Position numbers and translations under genes: made by a program. DNA of 64,000 nt from Dipetalonema caudispina. Taxonomy: Eukaryota; Nematoda; Chromadorea; Rhabditida; Onchocercidae. Where the stretch lies: NCBI GenBank assembly GCA_013365325.1, contig JABVXV010000218.1:45412-109411 (forward strand). The letters are read 5' to 3'. The notes beneath the pieces were generated by a model. That model was not told where the DNA came from. It saw only the letters and a list, made by a program, of their open reading frames with translations, and did no database searches. Each line of letters starts with the position of its first letter. Positions within the stretch are counted from its first letter, which is position 1. Of the stretch, positions 1 through 13,125 are shown one piece after another.

Positions 1-1254
1 GTAATTGGTAAACTTGGAATACTAAGTGGTCATTAAGGATCAAATTAGAGGTCATTGAGGATTAAATGCATAAGTCCGTTAGATTTTTTGCTGCTGAACT
101 TTTTTTTTTAACCCCTGATGATGTAATCATATATTACATTACACATTGAAGCATTTTGCATAAAACGTTTAAAAGATATTAGCATCATCCTGGATGATAA
201 CCAAAAGCATTTGACAGAGCATTAATGAACAATTATATTGATTCTAACATATGAATTTTATGATAAATACAGAGTATGAAATTTAATTTTTCAATTAAAT
301 AAAATGACTGATAACACTTAACTTCAATGATAATATAAATGAAAATTTTTGTTACAATGTGAGTGTTGATTAACACTGGAAAAATCAAAAAGTAATGAAA
401 AGCATATTTGATTTTCTCATTCTAATAAAATTTTCGAATTTTCAATTTCTACCATTTGAAATTCTATCCAAAATATTTTAAATGGAAGTAAATAAATTAA
501 AAAAAAATATGCAAATTTCGAAGGAAATTTTCTAGAAAAAATCAAAAATTACCACATTTTTATTTTTTAACCGCTCAATAGTAGTGAATTGATAATAATC
601 GAATGGGGAAGAATGGAGGAATTTGAAAATATTACATTTGTTTCAATTATTAGCATAGGTAGTGAATGTAAAATAAATGAATGAACAAAATATAACTATT
701 TTCTTTTTAATTTTTATCATTTTTATTTTCGTTTATGCTTTTATCCATTAATTAACATTTAAGTGCTAACGAAATTTAACAATTAATTTATCATCGCTGA
801 ATGATATTATGTAAACTGTTTAGGATAAATGCGACAATAATTAATAATACAGCTTTTTTTTTTTATTCCAATCAATTAAATTAGCAACACAATGTGGCTT
901 CAAATAGTTTAGAAACCGAATATAATTTTAATCAAAAATGTATAATTTAGTGATTTAACCCATTTAGCATATTCCGGAATGCCTATATCTTCCCGTATCA
1001 ACATATGATATATTTTCCTAATAGCTTCAATTCTTCACTCTATTTATTTATTTATTTACTTTTTTTCAGAACTTTATACCAATTGTAGAACTTCGAATCA
1101 AATTACAAATTCTTCAATTCGAGAATACAACAGAAGAAGTAAAGAGAAAGATAAAAATACGATCTAACATAATATTCCTAATTATATCAAGTATTTATCG
1201 AACCTAATATTACTCAAAAAGGAAAATGAAAGAATGTTAAGAGTGTAACTCGAT

Positions 1255-1735
1255 ATTTGGGTATACCCGAGAAAAGATTAATGGCGATTATGAACTGTGC
1301 AGAAATTAAAAATGGTAAAACATAATTGTAAAATTTGACAGAATAACTAGGCCAAGAATACATTCAGGTAGAAATCAAGAATAATTGGGTATACCTAGGG
1401 AAAAAGGTTAATTATTGGTATGAATCGTGGAGAAATTAAAATTGAAATATAACTATATAATCTAGCATACTAACTAGGCCAAGAATATGTTTGGAAAAAT
1501 TTGATGTATCTGAGAAAAGGGTTCATTAATAATATGAATTATGCAGGGATTAAAATGAAAATACAAAATTTAGAACTGCAAATTTGAAGTAATAACTGGA
1601 TCAAAAATATATTCAAAAATCTAAAAGAATTGGGTATACCTCAGGAATAAATTTCTTAGTAATTAGTTGTGTGGAAATTATAACTTAAAGTTTTAAAATT
1701 TAAAATGGTAATTAGGCTAAAAAGAACAATCGGAG
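1255..1735. repeat. degenerate ~125-bp tandem repeat, about four copies
   Basis: Units begin near 1255, 1383, 1499 and 1629 with variants of TTGGGTATACC, followed by GAGAAAAG, a TGCAGAAATTAAAA block and AACTAGGCCAAGAATA. It lies in the 3' flank of the 2009-8402 gene. No coding sequence is seen in it. Confidence 0.75.
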
Positions 1736-1918
1736 ACAAATAGTGAAAAATCAAAAATGCTATAATATAATAAATATCAAATTTTAAATTAATGTGATAT
1801 AAATGGTAAATATTCCCAATGCATATGTGATAAACAAAAATAAAACGAAAGAGAATGAATGAATTTTTCCGGAAATAGATTTTTCCAGAAATAAACAAAA
1901 AAAAACTTACCATCCTCT

Positions 1919-1924
1919 TTTATT
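1919..1924 (-). terminator. AATAAA polyadenylation signal for the 2009-8402 gene
   Basis: AATAAA on the minus strand about 85 nt past the stop codon. No other evidence of the cleavage site. Confidence 0.45.
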
Positions 1925-2008
1925 TTTAACAATGAAATTTTTACATAAATTTTTGTTAATAATTCAATAAAATTAAATGAAAGAAATGATTGAAATGATT
2001 GTAATTGA

Positions 2009-5000
2009 TCACCTTCCATGATTATTGATATTACTAAAGAAATTGCCAAGACCACTAAGAATATTTGATCGACCATTATTACGCTTATATTCGGCTGCTT
2101 CTGCTTGAAATCGGCTTTCTTGAAGCTTTTCAAACGCGCTACATCTTTTATCTTTGAATATATTTGGTAACTGAAATGATGAATTATTAAATTATATGAA
2201 ATAAATTATTACGAAAATTCGGGTAAATAAAAAAAAATTTAAAATAAATTACAAATTAGGAAAATTTTCATTTATTTCACTAGCTAACTTCATTTTTCTC
2301 TTTGCTAGAAAACATATTTTTTATACTTTTAATTTTTCTCTTTACATTTTGTAAAATATTTTAAGTCATAAAAAAAGAAGAAATTACGGGAAAAAAAACA
2401 AACTATGACATCAACAATAAAATCATTTACATTGTTGGTTTCCCTTCAAATTCATAAAATTTATTGAAGATTTAGCTAATATATTATATAAAATTGGAAT
2501 TCTCTGAAAAAAAGCTTATTGAATTTTTGAATTAATTATCTAATAGAATTTGAAAATAGTAACAAAGATATACTGAATTAGCTGTAGTAGCAGCTTCAAA
2601 TAGCAGATTTGTTTTAACTTTAGCTCCTTCAATTTCATAATCTACGACAGCATGTTGACAGGCAAGCAAACGATCCGGTACCCGTTTTGATACCCAATAT
2701 TCCAAAAGTTCTGAGTTAGTTGGAGTATATGAACCTTGCTAAAAAAAATGAATTACTTAAATTTAAATCCTTTATTTATGTTGTAAGATTAGTTAAACAA
2801 TATTAAGAATTTTCCAATTCGGTTGTTTGACTATTAATTCGCTTTCTTTAATGATATTTATGATATTGACCGATAATATAAATCAATTCCAATTAATCTA
2901 TTCAATAATCAAACAATCCATTATTGATGCACATATATATGAATGTATAATGAATTACTGATTTTACATAAATGATTTTAACTGATTGTGCATAATGATT
3001 TAACTACACATACTTGTACTTGATAAATGTTATGCAAATAATTAGTAATTAAAAATCGGTTAATCGAAAGTCATACAAAAATTTGCTCAGGTTTATAAAT
3101 TTCAAATATTTGGGCCGTATAAATTTCATTTTAATTTTTATCCTCTTATCATTAAAAGTATAATTGCGCATACTTTAATTTTTCATTCGTCTCAACGAAT
3201 TATTATCAATTAAAATTTCATAATCATAACAATAATGATAACAAAAATAGTAATAAGATAAAGTTGATGATTTAAAAAAGTATGTGAAATGAAAAAATAC
3301 TGCTTACATCAATACTATTAGCAGCAAGCCATTCAGCTATCATTGCTAATTTAAATGCTTTACCAAGCAATGGATTATCCAATTGTGCAAAGAATTCTTT
3401 TTCCATCTAAAAATTATCAAAAATTTAACAAAATTCATACAATAGCAAATCTAAAATAAAAAAATTCTTTTTTGAAACATTTTCTCAACTTTCTTTTTTT
3501 TTTTTAAATAGCATATGTATGAAATTTAAGAAATTAAAAAATGTTATACACATTTGAATTTTTTGAAGTTCTATTTCTAAACATAATCTTCTGATACATT
3601 ATCAATTAAATGATAACTTAATAAGGCTAATATGTGGAATGAATTGGTGTGTTTAATACTGATAAATATATAGATTGCACTGATAACTTATCTCAGCTCT
3701 TGTTTCGCCTCTCTCATAAAATTTCATCCAAACATCAACAGCTCCCTGTTTTTGCCAATAATCTTTTTGCCAGACTGATTTTGAAAATGCGGAACAAAGC
3801 GTAAATAATGGATCTTCCGGTGGTGGACACAATTTAACAGTTAATCGATAGGTACGCTCTTCGGTTGCTCGACACAAATTGCCATCAGTATTTTCTAAGA
3901 GTTTTAACTTCCTAAAATTAAATTTGAACAACTTAAAGGGGAGTTTAAACAAAAAAAAAGAACTGAAAAATTTTAAAGAAACAGATTTTAAAAAAAGTGA
4001 AGGATTTATAATTAATTAAAATTATTAATTTAAAGTATAACAAACGCTCTCTTCTTGAATCGAATTATCGCTATGATCTTATTTCTTTTCCAGAACGATA
4101 AAAAGGTATTTCGTACTTAAATGATGGCACTTGCAAGAAATAAGCATTAAGTTTTTATTCCGCAAAAAAGTTGAAAAGTAAAAGTGAACTTTTTTTTTAC
4201 CAAAAAAAAATATGTTAATTTTAAATTAAATTATTGTTCTGAAATAATGGTAACCTTGTATTTTTGCACCAATCACAGTAATAGCATTCACGACCACACG
4301 TTGCGACGTCCATACAACGTAATTTCCCAATTGGTTGAATCATAACGTCAAGTTTCATAGCAAGGCGATTAATATGAATTTCTAAAAATTAAATAACTAC
4401 AAATTTTTAGATTTGCTAAATTTAATTTTAGATTAATTTTTTTTTTTTTTTTTCAAAAAACAACAGGGAACTATATATATTTCATATAAGCTGCATGAAA
4501 ATTTTATGATAATATACAGGATATTTAAGAAAAAGATGATAATATTACAAACATTTAAAATAATTTAAAATTTAGATTCAACGCTTATATGATTAGTAAT
4601 AAAGTAAGTAATAAATGAACAAAAAAGAAAAAAAAAAGACAAGAATGCTGCTAACTTATAACTTTAAAATATTTATTAATGAAATTTGACAAATACTTGG
4701 TGGTAATGTTACATCGATAGACATATCAACACAATCAGGCCATGTCAATTTTATCGTATCACCAACACGTTCCGATGGATGACTGAATGAAGGATTGGCC
4801 AATTTAATAGGATCGGTACAATTTTTCCCGGTAATTTCTCGACAACATGATGATGTTCGAGCATCTTTCAATTTTGCAATAAATAAATTCTTGCTAATTA
4901 CTGCCTAGAATAATATTGTTTTACATATATTTTAAAATTTGAATTCAATAACAATTTAAAAATTGAAATCCAAACTAAATTTTTACATATTATTATATCG

Positions 5001-8000
5001 TTGATTGTTAATCTATCCATATCTATAAGAATCAAATAATAGTTTCATCTTATCCTTTTGTAAAACTTAAACGAGAAATTCATTTTTTTATTTGAATTTT
5101 TTAATTTGTATGAAGAAAAACATTTTATTATAAAATTAAAAAAAGGAAGTGCAAAAATTTCTTACAAACTTTAATTTAAATTTTATTTGATGTTTACATT
5201 GTAAAGAAACGAAAAAAAAAAAAAAAATGATCGACTAACAAATAAATTATTAATTACAAATATTCTCTCTAAACTTCATTCTTTTTTGTCATTTTTATTT
5301 GATATTTTTGTTATCAACGAACAAAAAGAAAATGATGTATAATGGGAAAATTTAATTTTCTTTTATGATTCACTTTCCTTTTCTTAGTTCAATATAAAAA
5401 GTAAATTAAAAAAAGAAAAAAGAGAAGGAGAACAAGCGAGAAATATATACCTGATAAGAATGATTATTAATTTTCTGGATACTTCCTGTTGCAATGGGTA
5501 CATCCTTATCATTGTAAATGATAGTATTACCCGACTTATCAGCTACAACTTTACCCACACTACGTCCTTGTACATCATAACATTGTGAAATACCTGGTGT
5601 TTCTGCTACAAAATACGAATTTATAAATGATTAAATTTACTTTTTTAAAGTATGTCAAATTGAAATTTTTATTAATTATGGAATTATAATATCAGCTAAG
5701 AGTAATATTACATTTATTATTGAGTATCAAAGTTAAATACCCTTCTACGGGTGAAAATAATTATTATTTTAAAGTCTACATTTAACATAATCTAATGTAT
5801 ATTGTGATATTTCACAAATGAAAGATAGCAATATAACTTTTTTATCAATGCATTGAGAATAATTAATTGACCTTTTTCATGCACATTAGTTGTTGACCCT
5901 TTTCTAGGAAATCTTTTTCTTTGAAAATATGTTATGAACAGTTTGCTATTAGTTTTTTTTTTTTTTTTTTAAAAAAATTTAAGCAAATTAATCTATAAAA
6001 GTATACCATAAAATAGCAACAAATTTCGATAATAAATTAAAATAAACGAAGCAGTTTATAATTTCATGTATGTTAACAATGTTATTATATGTATGTTTAC
6101 ATTTTCAAACTGTAAATGTTTATTTTTTATCAATAAATCACTTTGTATATTAATTTCAAAATATCAATGAATATCGATATATATTTTTTAGAATGTAGTT
6201 AAGAAATGAATACTAATATATTCATTTCCTTAATGTATTTTAAATATGTATTAAATATATTACTGAATCCAAATAGAATTCAGTAATATATTTAAGAAGT
6301 TTTTGTAGATAAAACAAATATAATTTATGATTGGTAAATCTTCGGATTCATTTGTTTTAAATTTGAAAATTTTTGGATTTTAAAATCTATTATTCTAAAT
6401 ATTGCACAACAAATTCTTCACTTCTAAAACATTTTGTGAAATGATTTCTTGGCAAACTTTTAACTTTCATCAAAGTAACAAAATTATCAGTACATTATTT
6501 TCATATTTTATCACTTCTCAAACAAAATGTTGCATCATTCAAATTTATACTTTACAAGGCAAAAAAAAAAATCCCAAAAATTTAGAAATTCTAAAAATTA
6601 AAATTATCCTTACCAGTACAATGATATTTTTCAGATCGTCTACCAAATAATGATTGTGAAAATTCATCATCATCATCATTAACACTATCAGCTGATAAGT
6701 AAGCATCGACTTTATGATTATCCTTTTTTATCGTATATGCATATTTACCATTTTTTTGTTTTTCCTGTAATTATTCATATGATATAATAATAATCGATGA
6801 GTTTTTGCCTTATTTAAATAGTTATTAATTTGCATAATTTTTGAAATTATAATTTGATATGATAGATGAAATTTTTTAATAAATAATATGTGATATGTTC
6901 GAAATGAAATGGATGGATATGATAAATTGAAAAGGATTTGAAATCGTATGTGAAATGAAGTCTAATTTAAAAAAGATAATTTTTTATTCAAATTAATAAA
7001 AAAATAATCGTGAAAAAATTGTTTGACTATTTGAAATAATGAAAAAAAGCATACGTATTCTTAAAATAGAAATTTTTTTTTTTTTAAGAAAAACTCTGCA
7101 AAAGCATTCTACTAACTCTATTGATAGCTTTTTCTTTATAATAAAATTGAATTCAATAAAATCAAATTTGAATGAAATGAAATAAATACCTTATCCACAT
7201 ATGAAAGTGTACCGGTACCTTCATGCTCATTTTGATTTTGTGGATTAAGAGCAAAATCAAATCGTTCATTGGTGGCTGCAAAATCTGTATCCATTGGATC
7301 CTTCAGGGAACCTCGGGCCACTGTATCTAACGTATATTTCCCATCAGCTTTTAAGAATGCATGACGTCCTTCATTATCTTCCTTAGTTTTTATTTGACCT
7401 CTACAAAAAAAAAAAAAAAAAAAAAAAATTGGAAAAAATAATAAGTAAAAATAAAGGATAAAAAAATTTTATTTTATTTATACATTTTATTGTTTCGCTA
7501 ACAATAAATTTTACTAATAATTGCTCAATTAAGTAATTAAAAAGAAAATCAATAATATCGTAAAAGATAATTTAAAGTACAATTTTATAAAACGAAATTT
7601 CAAAATTAGAAATGTGAATCATTATTTATCATACAATTGTTAGTAACATACGTATGTATGCCATAAGTTATTTGTTTAATTCAATTTAAACTATTTTGTA
7701 ATTTCAAAACTATCAATTCAAATTCGAATAAATTTGCAAGTAAACAAAAGAAAAAGAAAATATTGAAAAGAAAAAGAAAAAACCCACTTATGTCCTTCAA
7801 CCTGTGCAACACCACCTTTATCACCAAATCGTTGTACTTGTGCTCGTTGTCCATCACTTTCCGCTACTGCCATGTTACCCTGTGCTGATGCACTTAATTG
7901 TTTACCGGAATTAATCAAATCAAGGATTACCTTTTCCGGATTACTCGCATCTAATGATACCTGAAGAGAGAAAACGAAAATTACAAAGAAAAGTTATGTA

Positions 8001-8402
8001 AAATTTTATAAAGATATGAAGATTTCTGCATGATATTATTATACTTTTAAATAATCAGTTATAAATTTCGGGAAAGAATAATCATTTTTTCCTGCATCAC
8101 TAATATATTTCACTATTCTATTATTACTTTTAATAATTATTTTTTCAACAAATGATTAATTTATAGTTCGAAAATTTTCAAATGTTGTATATGCATAATA
8201 AAAATGTGTAATTTTTCTTTTTGAAAAAGAACAATAATATGAATACCTTTTGTACCTCATTTTTTTCCGGTTCAAACCATGATGTATCAACATCAATATG
8301 TTTCCGTTTCGGAATAATAGCAACATGATTTGGTGCTAAGGTTGTTACTTCTACTATTGGAATATGAATAAGTAATAATGTAATAATGAGTAAAAGGAGC
8401 AT
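2009..8402 (-). CDS. unrecognised secreted protein, about 608 aa, 11 exons
   Basis: I do not recognise the family. Exons: 8247-8402, 7788-7960, 7190-7400, 6614-6764, 5451-5605, 4697-4904, 4255-4381, 3692-3911, 3308-3406, 2574-2738, 2009-2170. Phases agree throughout, giving 608 aa ending at TGA 2009-2011. It starts with a signal peptide (MLLLLIITLLLIHIPIVEV). The first ~270 residues are polar, charged and nearly Cys-free, with an Asp run (NDDDDEF) and a possible dibasic site (GRRSEK). The middle is Cys-rich (SSCCREI, RCMDVATCGRECYYCDWC, VKLCPPPEDP). The end is charged and probably helical (FEKLQESRFQAEAAEYKR). Sequons NCT and NHS fit secretion. The exon 8 donor appears to be ATAAGT instead of GT. 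No AG acceptor lies just upstream of the ATG. Confidence 0.8.
3686..3691 (-). promoter_or_regulatory. apparent ATAAGT splice donor after exon 8 of the unrecognised gene
   Basis: Exon 8 runs to GAG and is followed by ATAAGTTATC. Exon 9 begins in phase 0 after TTTTTAG, so the join must fall exactly there. All positions except the first match GTAAGT. The nearest GT gives phase 1 and would need a poor AAAAAG acceptor inside exon 9. Confidence 0.5.
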
Positions 8403-11400
8403 TTTTTTTTTTTTAAGAAAAAATAAAAATAAAAAAGTTGAAGGTGTTGTTTTGTTATTTCTTTTTTTGGTAAGATGAAAGAAAGAAAGAAAGAATGGGA
8501 AAAAGATTGGAAAATTTTATTGTTTATAAATTTGTTTCCACGTTTAATTATACTTCTAATTAATATCCACTTAATTATTTTGATTGACAATAAAGGCAAT
8601 CAATAAGGAAATAAAATCAGTAGTGATGATAGCTATATAATTAGTAGTAATTAATAAAAATGAATGCCAATAGTATATAGTGTTTTAATAATAGATGACA
8701 GCAAGTGGATTGATGAATGCTACTGCCGGATGACAGGTAAATTGGTTGGTTGGTCTGGTTGATTGGTCAGATGGTTGGATGAATGGATCGCTGGATAGAT
8801 ATGGATGAATGTACGGTTGTCGTTGTTAAAGCATCCTTTGAAAATCGATTTTAACATCACAGAGGATCATGAATGTATCTTAAATCATGATTTAGACCGG
8901 TTCTAATACTATCTAATATAGCCTCCGGGTTTCTTGATCTCTTTCTTATTCCTTCCATTTTCGTCCCCATTGCAATATCATTTTGTCAAAGAAACAAAAT
9001 TCATGTCATGATTCAATCAATAAATTTCAATAACCGGTATATGCTTAAATTAATCTCGTTTTTCCGGCTTCCGTTACTGTATTGATATCAATTAAATGGA
9101 TGCTTTAAATGCCAATAAAATGATTACACATGTTACGGATGAACATTATGAAATATCGACTGATATCAACGGAGACCGCAAAAATGAAAAGACAAATTGG
9201 ATTTGATAGCAAAGTAATAGCTAAAATAAGCTGATCAGATATGATTTTGGTTTTCTGACCATATCATAATATCATATGTGATATCACAGACGTATCCATA
9301 GATGGTATCATATCAAAAATTCATGCACCAATGATAATTTTTATACGGAAATTCTTTTAAATATTAATTATATGAAGGAAGACTGTTTCATTCGTTTAAT
9401 CAGTCATTTCGTATTCCTTCAGAATCTCATAGATATCTATATGGGAGTAATGATTTCTTCATGACGATAGAATCTCTCTTACATGAGGGCGAAATTATCG
9501 TATGTTGAAGAATGTGTATCGACGAAATTCAAAAGTGAAACTTAGAAAAAATTATTCAATTCAGTAATGTATCTATTCCAAGAAGTTCAAATTTAACTTT
9601 CAAAATTTATTAGTGTATTTCATAGATTCTTAATGGCTAATTTGAGTTTAACATCCCTTTTTTTCTTTATTTTTGTTTTTCATTTTATCAAAATTCAAAA
9701 TTGGATTAATTATGTGCATATATTCAATTGCTCAAATTCTTTCCATTGTATTTCTTGTAAATTTCATAAGATTGCTTTTTTCCATTTTTCTTTTTTTTAT
9801 TCCTAGATAATAAATGATAAAAGTATGATTTATAGCACTGTTTTACTTCTGAAAACTTTTATAGACTTACTTAAAATTTGAACTTAAAAAGTGGCTTCTT
9901 TTGGAGCTTTTCCTTTCAATTCATTTAATTCAGGAAAAACTATTTTGTTTTTTTTTTTCTTTTGTTTGTTTACTTCCGGAACAAATTGCAATTATTCTTT
10001 TTCTGTCTTCCTAACTAAATAACCGGTTATAATTGTTGCTTATTTCTAATTTCATTTTTTTTTTTTATCAATCGGATAAGTAGTTGCTATTGTTGTGAAT
10101 TATAAAACTGATACAACATTATCTGATAGTTTTATTTATTAAGTCCAGTTCTTTTTCTTTTCATTCCTTCTTTTAAATACTATCGTTTAACTATCTTTGT
10201 TATCTTTTTCAATCTTTCTCCTTATCTTTTTCATGTAAAATTAATTGGTTGTAAAAAATTTACACATCAAGGAACTTATTACAACGTAATTATTCTATTT
10301 GCACGCATTTTTGGAATTTTTTTCATTTGTAAATTTTAATAAAAATATTGAATGTTACAAATTAGATCAATGTCAAAAATTGTTAATTTTGAAACATCCC
10401 TGAATTATTAGAAATAAAAAATTCCATGGTTATTTGTTTATAGTACGGCAATGATTTAATGATAAAAAGAAGAGAAGAATATGACTTAATCATTAAATTA
10501 CTTAGAATTTATTTCCAAATAATAAAATTTAAGCTTTAAAGTTAATTAATCTATACCATCGGATGAAACTGCAATGATAAATGATAAAAAAAATGTTTAC
10601 ATTAAGCAATTTTTACACTATACGTCGAATTTATTAACTCAAGAATGCTTCAAATAACATATAGAAAGTATCTATCATATTTCGAATACAATTTTAAGTG
10701 GCATTATTTTGAATTAAAAATTTACTAATTTCAAATTTTACTCAATCATTTCTAACCAAGTACATTTAATTGTGCACTTCATTACCATTATCTTATACAA
10801 TGACTTCCATTAATAAAATTAATAATCATGAAGAAAGATTTCGAACTTCAATATTTGTTCATGCAATTCTTTATCATTTATCTTTCATGAAACAAGTCAG
10901 TGTAATCATTATTAATCGTAATTTTGCCAATCATCAGTATCGTTATTTTTAATTCGTATGTTATTTTGTTGCTGTATTTAAGCTGATAATCGTTATCATA
11001 ATCATTGACTCTACATACTGTCGATGTGATATTGCATAAGGTTGACAGTAATTAATTAGTTGTATCAAAATATGAGATGTCAAATCAAATAAATGCATAA
11101 AAATAGAAGTGATCACAGTGATGATTGGATGATTGCAAAATTTATAAAATTAGATATCAATAATATCACAGATTTTATTATACAATATAGTAATAAAATC
11201 ACTATGTTCAATTGATAAAAGAATGAACTTATCAACCGTTTGTTGTTAATTCACAAAACAAATATGAAATACCATAATTTATTCTTAAAAATCTTTCGAT
11301 TTATGACAATAATATCAAAGCATTTTAATTAATTTTTATCTTTCAAATACATTGAAAGATTGTTGTACTACAACAAAAGATTCTCTATCGATAACATTTA

Positions 11401-13044
11401 AATTACATAAAACATTTGCATTTTAATTGTTACTACAATATTTCATTAATTGGAATTATATAATATTTTTTGCGCTTTTTCACAAATGCTTTGATTAATT
11501 TACAAAATTATTCAAATATTTCATTAAAATTAACTTATATCACTGAAAATATAAGTAATAAACGATAAATGGCAAAAAATTCAAATAATTGTAATGCAAA
11601 GTGAAAAAAATACTAATGGAATGAAAAAAAAAAAAAAAAATGGAACATATGAAAAGGAAGTAATTAAGAGAAGTGGGAAAAACAAATGGTAATAAATTCG
11701 AAAAGAAGTTGAAAAATTATTCAACAGGAAAATGAAATTGATCGTTGAAACGAAAACATAAAAAAAACTTTCAGCAGCAAATCATATCAATTATAAAGGA
11801 ATAATTATATATAAATACAATTATATGATGTCGTAATTGATACATTACTGCAATTGATATAAATATATAACACATTCGTTAATTGATAATTAAAATTAAT
11901 ATAATAACAGAGAACCATCGATGGATGTGATTGATGTGAATAAAAAGATTTGTAGCTGTTTAAATTTTAGCAAATTTAAATGTATTTGAAAATTTGAATT
12001 GATATGACATAAAAAATTACTAATTAATCCGATTAATAAGAATAAATACTTGTATATAACGATATATATATGCAAATTTTAATAAACGCGAATTTATTTG
12101 AAAATGAAAATGAACATAACACATAGAAATTGAAAAATATGAATAATAATATTTATATATGAAGAGACCGTTATTTTAAAAAGAAATCTTTTTTCAGATG
12201 ATATGGAATATAACTTATAATTATGGAAATATTTCATATAAAATATTTAATGTATCGTAAATTTTGAAAAACATTTTAAAAATTTAAGTGATTTATTAAT
12301 CAAAAGAATTTTTTTTATTTCTTTTTTCTTTCATTTTTTCTTTTTTTCTTCATTTCTATTTTATCAATAAGTCGACCATTTTTTTATTTCATTTCATTTC
12401 TTTTTTTTTTTCCATTTTTTAAAAGTATTGTGCTGTGTTAATAAAAACAACAACAAAAAAAAACACAAATAAAATCTACAAACACTCTAATTTTTTTTTG
12501 AATGTAAAAAGTTTAAATGAGCAAAGAAGAGGAAAAAAAAGTAAACAAAAACAAAAAGAGATATGCATAAAATTGGAGATTCATATATTTAACATATATG
12601 CATAATAATTGAGTGAACATGAAAAAAAAAGAGAAGATCATAGCATAACTTTTTTTTTAAATATGAAGTTTAATTTAAAATTGAAATTTAAGTTCTTAAA
12701 TTAAATTTGATGCAATTAATTGAATGCAAAAAAGAGTGGAAAATTTATGATAAAATTTCAAATGAACAGGAAAAAGAAAACAAAAACCGTCAAAAAAAAA
12801 AAAGAAAAAAACAAATTATGATTTGCTCATTGATAGTTGTAAATTTTTTTTTTCCATTTATTTACAAATTCTTTTTTGTAATTATTAGCATGAAATGATA
12901 CAAAATTTAAAACAATTGAATAATTAAATCTATTAAATTTGGATTTTAATCAAAATTTTTAAACATTTAATCATTCTCACTTTTATCTCTTTCTTGCATT
13001 ACTTACAATGCATGTCATTTCAAATATTACAACAATATAAAATA
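8403..13044. other. intergenic region between the two genes
   Basis: It holds the end of the unc-52 transcript and the promoter side of the 2009-8402 gene. I see a GAAA repeat (about 8477-8495) and a degenerate TTGG/ATGG tetranucleotide block (8738-8811). No gene or RNA is supported. Confidence 0.6.
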
Positions 13045-13050
13045 TTTATT
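13045..13050 (-). terminator. AATAAA polyadenylation signal for the long unc-52 form
   Basis: AATAAA on the minus strand, about 76 nt past the stop codon. It follows immediately after an A-tract/T-tract pair in the 3' UTR (13053-13122). A second AATAAA lies at 12857-12862. Confidence 0.55.
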
Positions 13051-13052
13051 AC

Positions 13053-13122
13053 AAAAAAAAAAAAAAAAAAAAAAAAAAACTTAAATTTAATTTTTCTCAT
13101 TTTTTTTTTTTTTTTTTTTTTT
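13053..13122. repeat. A27 and T23 tracts in the long-form 3' UTR
   Basis: On the plus strand an A run (13053-13079) and a T run (13100-13122) are separated by 20 nt, just past the stop codon. In the transcript these are an A tract followed by a U tract and could pair. Confidence 0.8.
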
Positions 13123-13125
13123 GCG

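Larger units (their letters stand above)
1..2008. other. 3' flank of the 2009-8402 gene
   Basis: A polyadenylation signal (1919-1924) and the tandem repeat (1255-1735) are the only structures I see. A strong GTAAGT at 1904-1909 on the minus strand could belong to an unseen alternative 3' exon. Confidence 0.5.

Noticed and set aside
1656..2133. Two overlapping minus-strand frames near the 3' end of the second gene
   Set aside because: One is the alternative frame of the last exon; the other lies in the tandem repeat.
8354..8599. Minus-strand frame starting before the second gene
   Set aside because: Different frame from the signal-peptide exon and low-complexity; no coding evidence.
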